Assembly: GCA_022866585.1 (NCBI GenBank)
Contig: JALHUP010000331.1
Location: 1-7,378, forward strand
Length of the DNA stretch: 7,378 bases
Origin: Candidatus Zixiibacteriota bacterium
GTDB taxonomy: Bacteria; Zixibacteria; MSB-5A5; SM1-73
Direction: 5' to 3'
Shown: positions 6,709-7,378 of the stretch, piece by piece
Layout: every line of letters starts with the position of its first letter
How positions within the stretch are numbered: position 1 is the first letter of the stretch
The notes under the pieces: model-generated
Seen by the model: only the letters and a program-made list of their open reading frames with translations
The model's database searches: none
Told to the model about the DNA's origin: nothing
Program-made: the position numbers and the translations under genes

Positions 6709-6714
6709 AGAAAA

Positions 6715-6720
6715 CCTCCT
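6715..6720 (-). promoter_or_regulatory. Shine-Dalgarno AGGAGG for the fibre-like gene
   Basis: AGGAGG lies 6 nt before the ATG at 6708, which is near-ideal spacing and fixes the start of the fibre-like protein. Confidence 0.85.
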
Positions 6721-6740
6721 TTAGGTTATGAATTAACTTC

Positions 6741-6755
6741 CCTGCCTCAGGCGGG
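6741..6755. repeat. Short G+C-rich palindrome in the leader of the fibre-like gene
   Basis: CCTGCCT-c-AGGCGGG pairs at six of seven positions, with a G-T pair at the seventh on one strand. It lies about 20 bp upstream of the Shine-Dalgarno. No T-run follows on the minus strand, so a leader hairpin or a dispersed small palindrome is likelier than a terminator. Confidence 0.5.
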
Positions 6756-6759
6756 CGTT

Positions 6760-6798
6760 TCGTATGAATGTGCGTATGCACTCATACGAGCATACGCA
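6760..6798. repeat. Interlaced CGTATG/CATACG inverted repeats
   Basis: TCGTATGA (6760-6767) is the exact complement of TCATACGA (6782-6789), and TGCGTATGC (6771-6779) is the exact complement of GCATACGCA (6790-6798). The two pairings cross, so as RNA they could form a pseudoknot. The shared CGTATG core also allows a nested 6-bp alternative. The block lies 52-90 bp upstream of the fibre-like gene start, where a leader or operator would be. Confidence 0.65.
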
Positions 6799-6904
6799 TC
6801 TTCACCCACCGTCCATTTCCCGTTGGTGAAGAACACCAATAGGAAGCTAACAATGCTCTTCACCCACCGTTGATCTACCATTGGTGAAACACAGCAACGG
6901 GAAG
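6799..6904. repeat. Two 48-bp imperfect direct repeats (58-bp period)
   Basis: The units 6799-6846 and 6857-6904 match at about 38 of 48 positions by eye. Both begin TCTTCACCCACCG and end with GGAAG or GGGAAG on the plus strand. Each contains TTCACC and GGTGAA as inverted arms about 15 bp apart, so each unit could fold alone. The conserved ends and variable middle suggest that structure or end sequence, not coding, is under constraint. Confidence 0.65.
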
Positions 6905-6917
6905 ATAGGTTAGGATT

Positions 6918-6957
6918 CCCGCACTTCGATAGGCTCAGGGTCGCGAGCTGAGACGAA
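6918..6957. repeat. Dispersed intergenic repeat of the CTTCGA(T/C)AGGCTCAG type
   Basis: CGCACTTCGATAGGCTCAGG, followed closely by GAGCTGAGACGAAC, resembles a short repeat I have often seen between genes in many bacterial genomes (CTTCGACAGGCTCAG in its common form). CTCAG (6933-6937) and CTGAG (6948-6952) form small inverted arms. It belongs to the 310-bp gene-free spacer 6709-7018. The remaining part of that spacer (6958-7018) shows nothing I can name. Confidence 0.5.
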
Positions 6958-7018
6958 CCACCAAGGCGTGTAGATGATAACATCCACCCTGGAGTGAACC
7001 TACAACACAGTAATCTTT

Positions 7019-7378
7019 TTACTGCTTACGAATAGTTACGTCTTTGCCCTTGAGAGTAAGTGGTCGGTCGATTACGAGTTGGTCTGCAGAAAAAGTATTG
7101 TCAGAACCAGCCTTGAATATAAGTGTTGCTCCATTCGGCGCCTCTGCGACTGCCTCCTCGATATCACGGTATGGGTCATCAGGGGAACCGTCACCCAGGC
7201 TGGCGGCTCCAACGAATTTTACCACATTTTGAGGAGCTATCTGTATGGTGTGGTCCAGGCTAATGGTATAACCACGGGGCACGTTATCGCAGGAATACCA
7301 ACCATCGTCATCCCCACCCCACCCCATATTCATTCGGAACTGTCTGTTGGGATCCGTTCCTTTGTCATAGCCAAACCC
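7019..7378 (-). CDS. C-terminal fragment of a probable secreted C10-like cysteine peptidase
   Basis: The reading frame is open to the right edge, so only the last 119 residues are seen and the start is unknown. The internal ATG at 7333 is not the true start. Near the beginning, FRMNMGWGGDDDGWY (14-28) matches the conserved WGWGG-type block that follows the active-site His in streptopain (SpeB) and related C10 peptidases. The catalytic Cys and His would lie outside the window. From about residue 62, GDGSPDDPYRDIEEAVAEAP and then TLIFKAGS and IDRPLTLKGKDVTIRK form the pattern of the first rung of a right-handed beta-helix (as in DUF1565-like proteins), after which the protein stops. A secreted protein is likely. 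The fibre-like gene follows on the same strand after 310 bp. A different papain-like fold cannot be excluded. Confidence 0.7.
   Translation of the reverse strand, partial: GFGYDKGTDPNRQFRMNMGWGGDDDGWYSCDNVPRGYTISLDHTIQIAPQNVVKFVGAASLGDGSPDDPYRDIEEAVAEAPNGATLIFKAGSDNTFSADQLVIDRPLTLKGKDVTIRKQ

Noticed and set aside
6799..6904. Possible CRISPR remnant
   Set aside because: Only two copies, 79% alike over 48 bp with a 10-bp gap; the spacing is too short and the units too diverged, and no cas genes are seen.
6747..6983. 78-codon minus-strand open frame in the spacer before the fibre-like gene
   Set aside because: It runs through the direct repeats, the crossing palindromes and the dispersed CTTCGATAGGCTCAG element; its translation is low-complexity and typical of repeat read-through (LSLSKCG), with no Shine-Dalgarno.

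Overview
The window shows about 7.4 kb of a mid-GC bacterial genome in which every credible gene lies on the minus strand, so gene order in the direction of transcription runs from the right end to the left. The dnaE start, rhomboid protease and TPR protein are general bacterial genes. The two secreted cysteine-peptidase-like proteins and the 'NGNVGIGTT' fibre-like protein are typical of large-genome uncultured or FCB-type lineages (for example WOR-3/Stahlbacteria, Zixibacteria, KSB1). That placement is an inference from protein style, not a phylogenetic result.

Layout, in transcription order. (1) 7378-7019: C-terminal 119 residues of a secreted protein, probably a C10 (streptopain-like) peptidase, ending in one beta-helix-like segment. 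(2) 7018-6709: a 310-bp gene-free spacer with two 48-bp imperfect direct repeats, interlaced CGTATG/CATACG inverted repeats, a short G+C palindrome, and a copy of what looks like a dispersed intergenic repeat. (3) 6708-5092: a signal-peptide-bearing fibre-like protein with four VGIGTT/VGMGTT repeats. (4) 5074-3326: a secreted C25 (gingipain-like) cysteine peptidase that keeps the His/Cys dyad and ends in a beta-rich domain. Genes 3 and 4 are 17 bp apart and each has an AGGAGG Shine-Dalgarno, so they are very likely one operon. (5) 3325-3086: a 240-bp spacer full of inverted repeats. (6) 3085-2423: rhomboid intramembrane serine protease. (7) 2402-2094: a small split-CxxC zinc-ribbon protein, probably co-transcribed with the rhomboid gene, followed by a clear intrinsic terminator at 2073-2044. 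(8) 1995-385: a membrane-anchored protein with seven near-identical TPR units. (9) 384-265: a strong two-hairpin palindromic repeat. (10) 264-1: the first 88 residues of DNA polymerase III alpha (PHP domain).

The functional theme of the right half is the cell surface or extracellular space: two peptidases of different cysteine-protease clans flank a fibre-like protein. The left half is housekeeping and membrane genes. I see no CRISPR array, transposase, integrase, tRNA or rRNA. Nothing here proves a new system; the best leads are the peptidase/fibre/peptidase cluster and the structured spacers around it.
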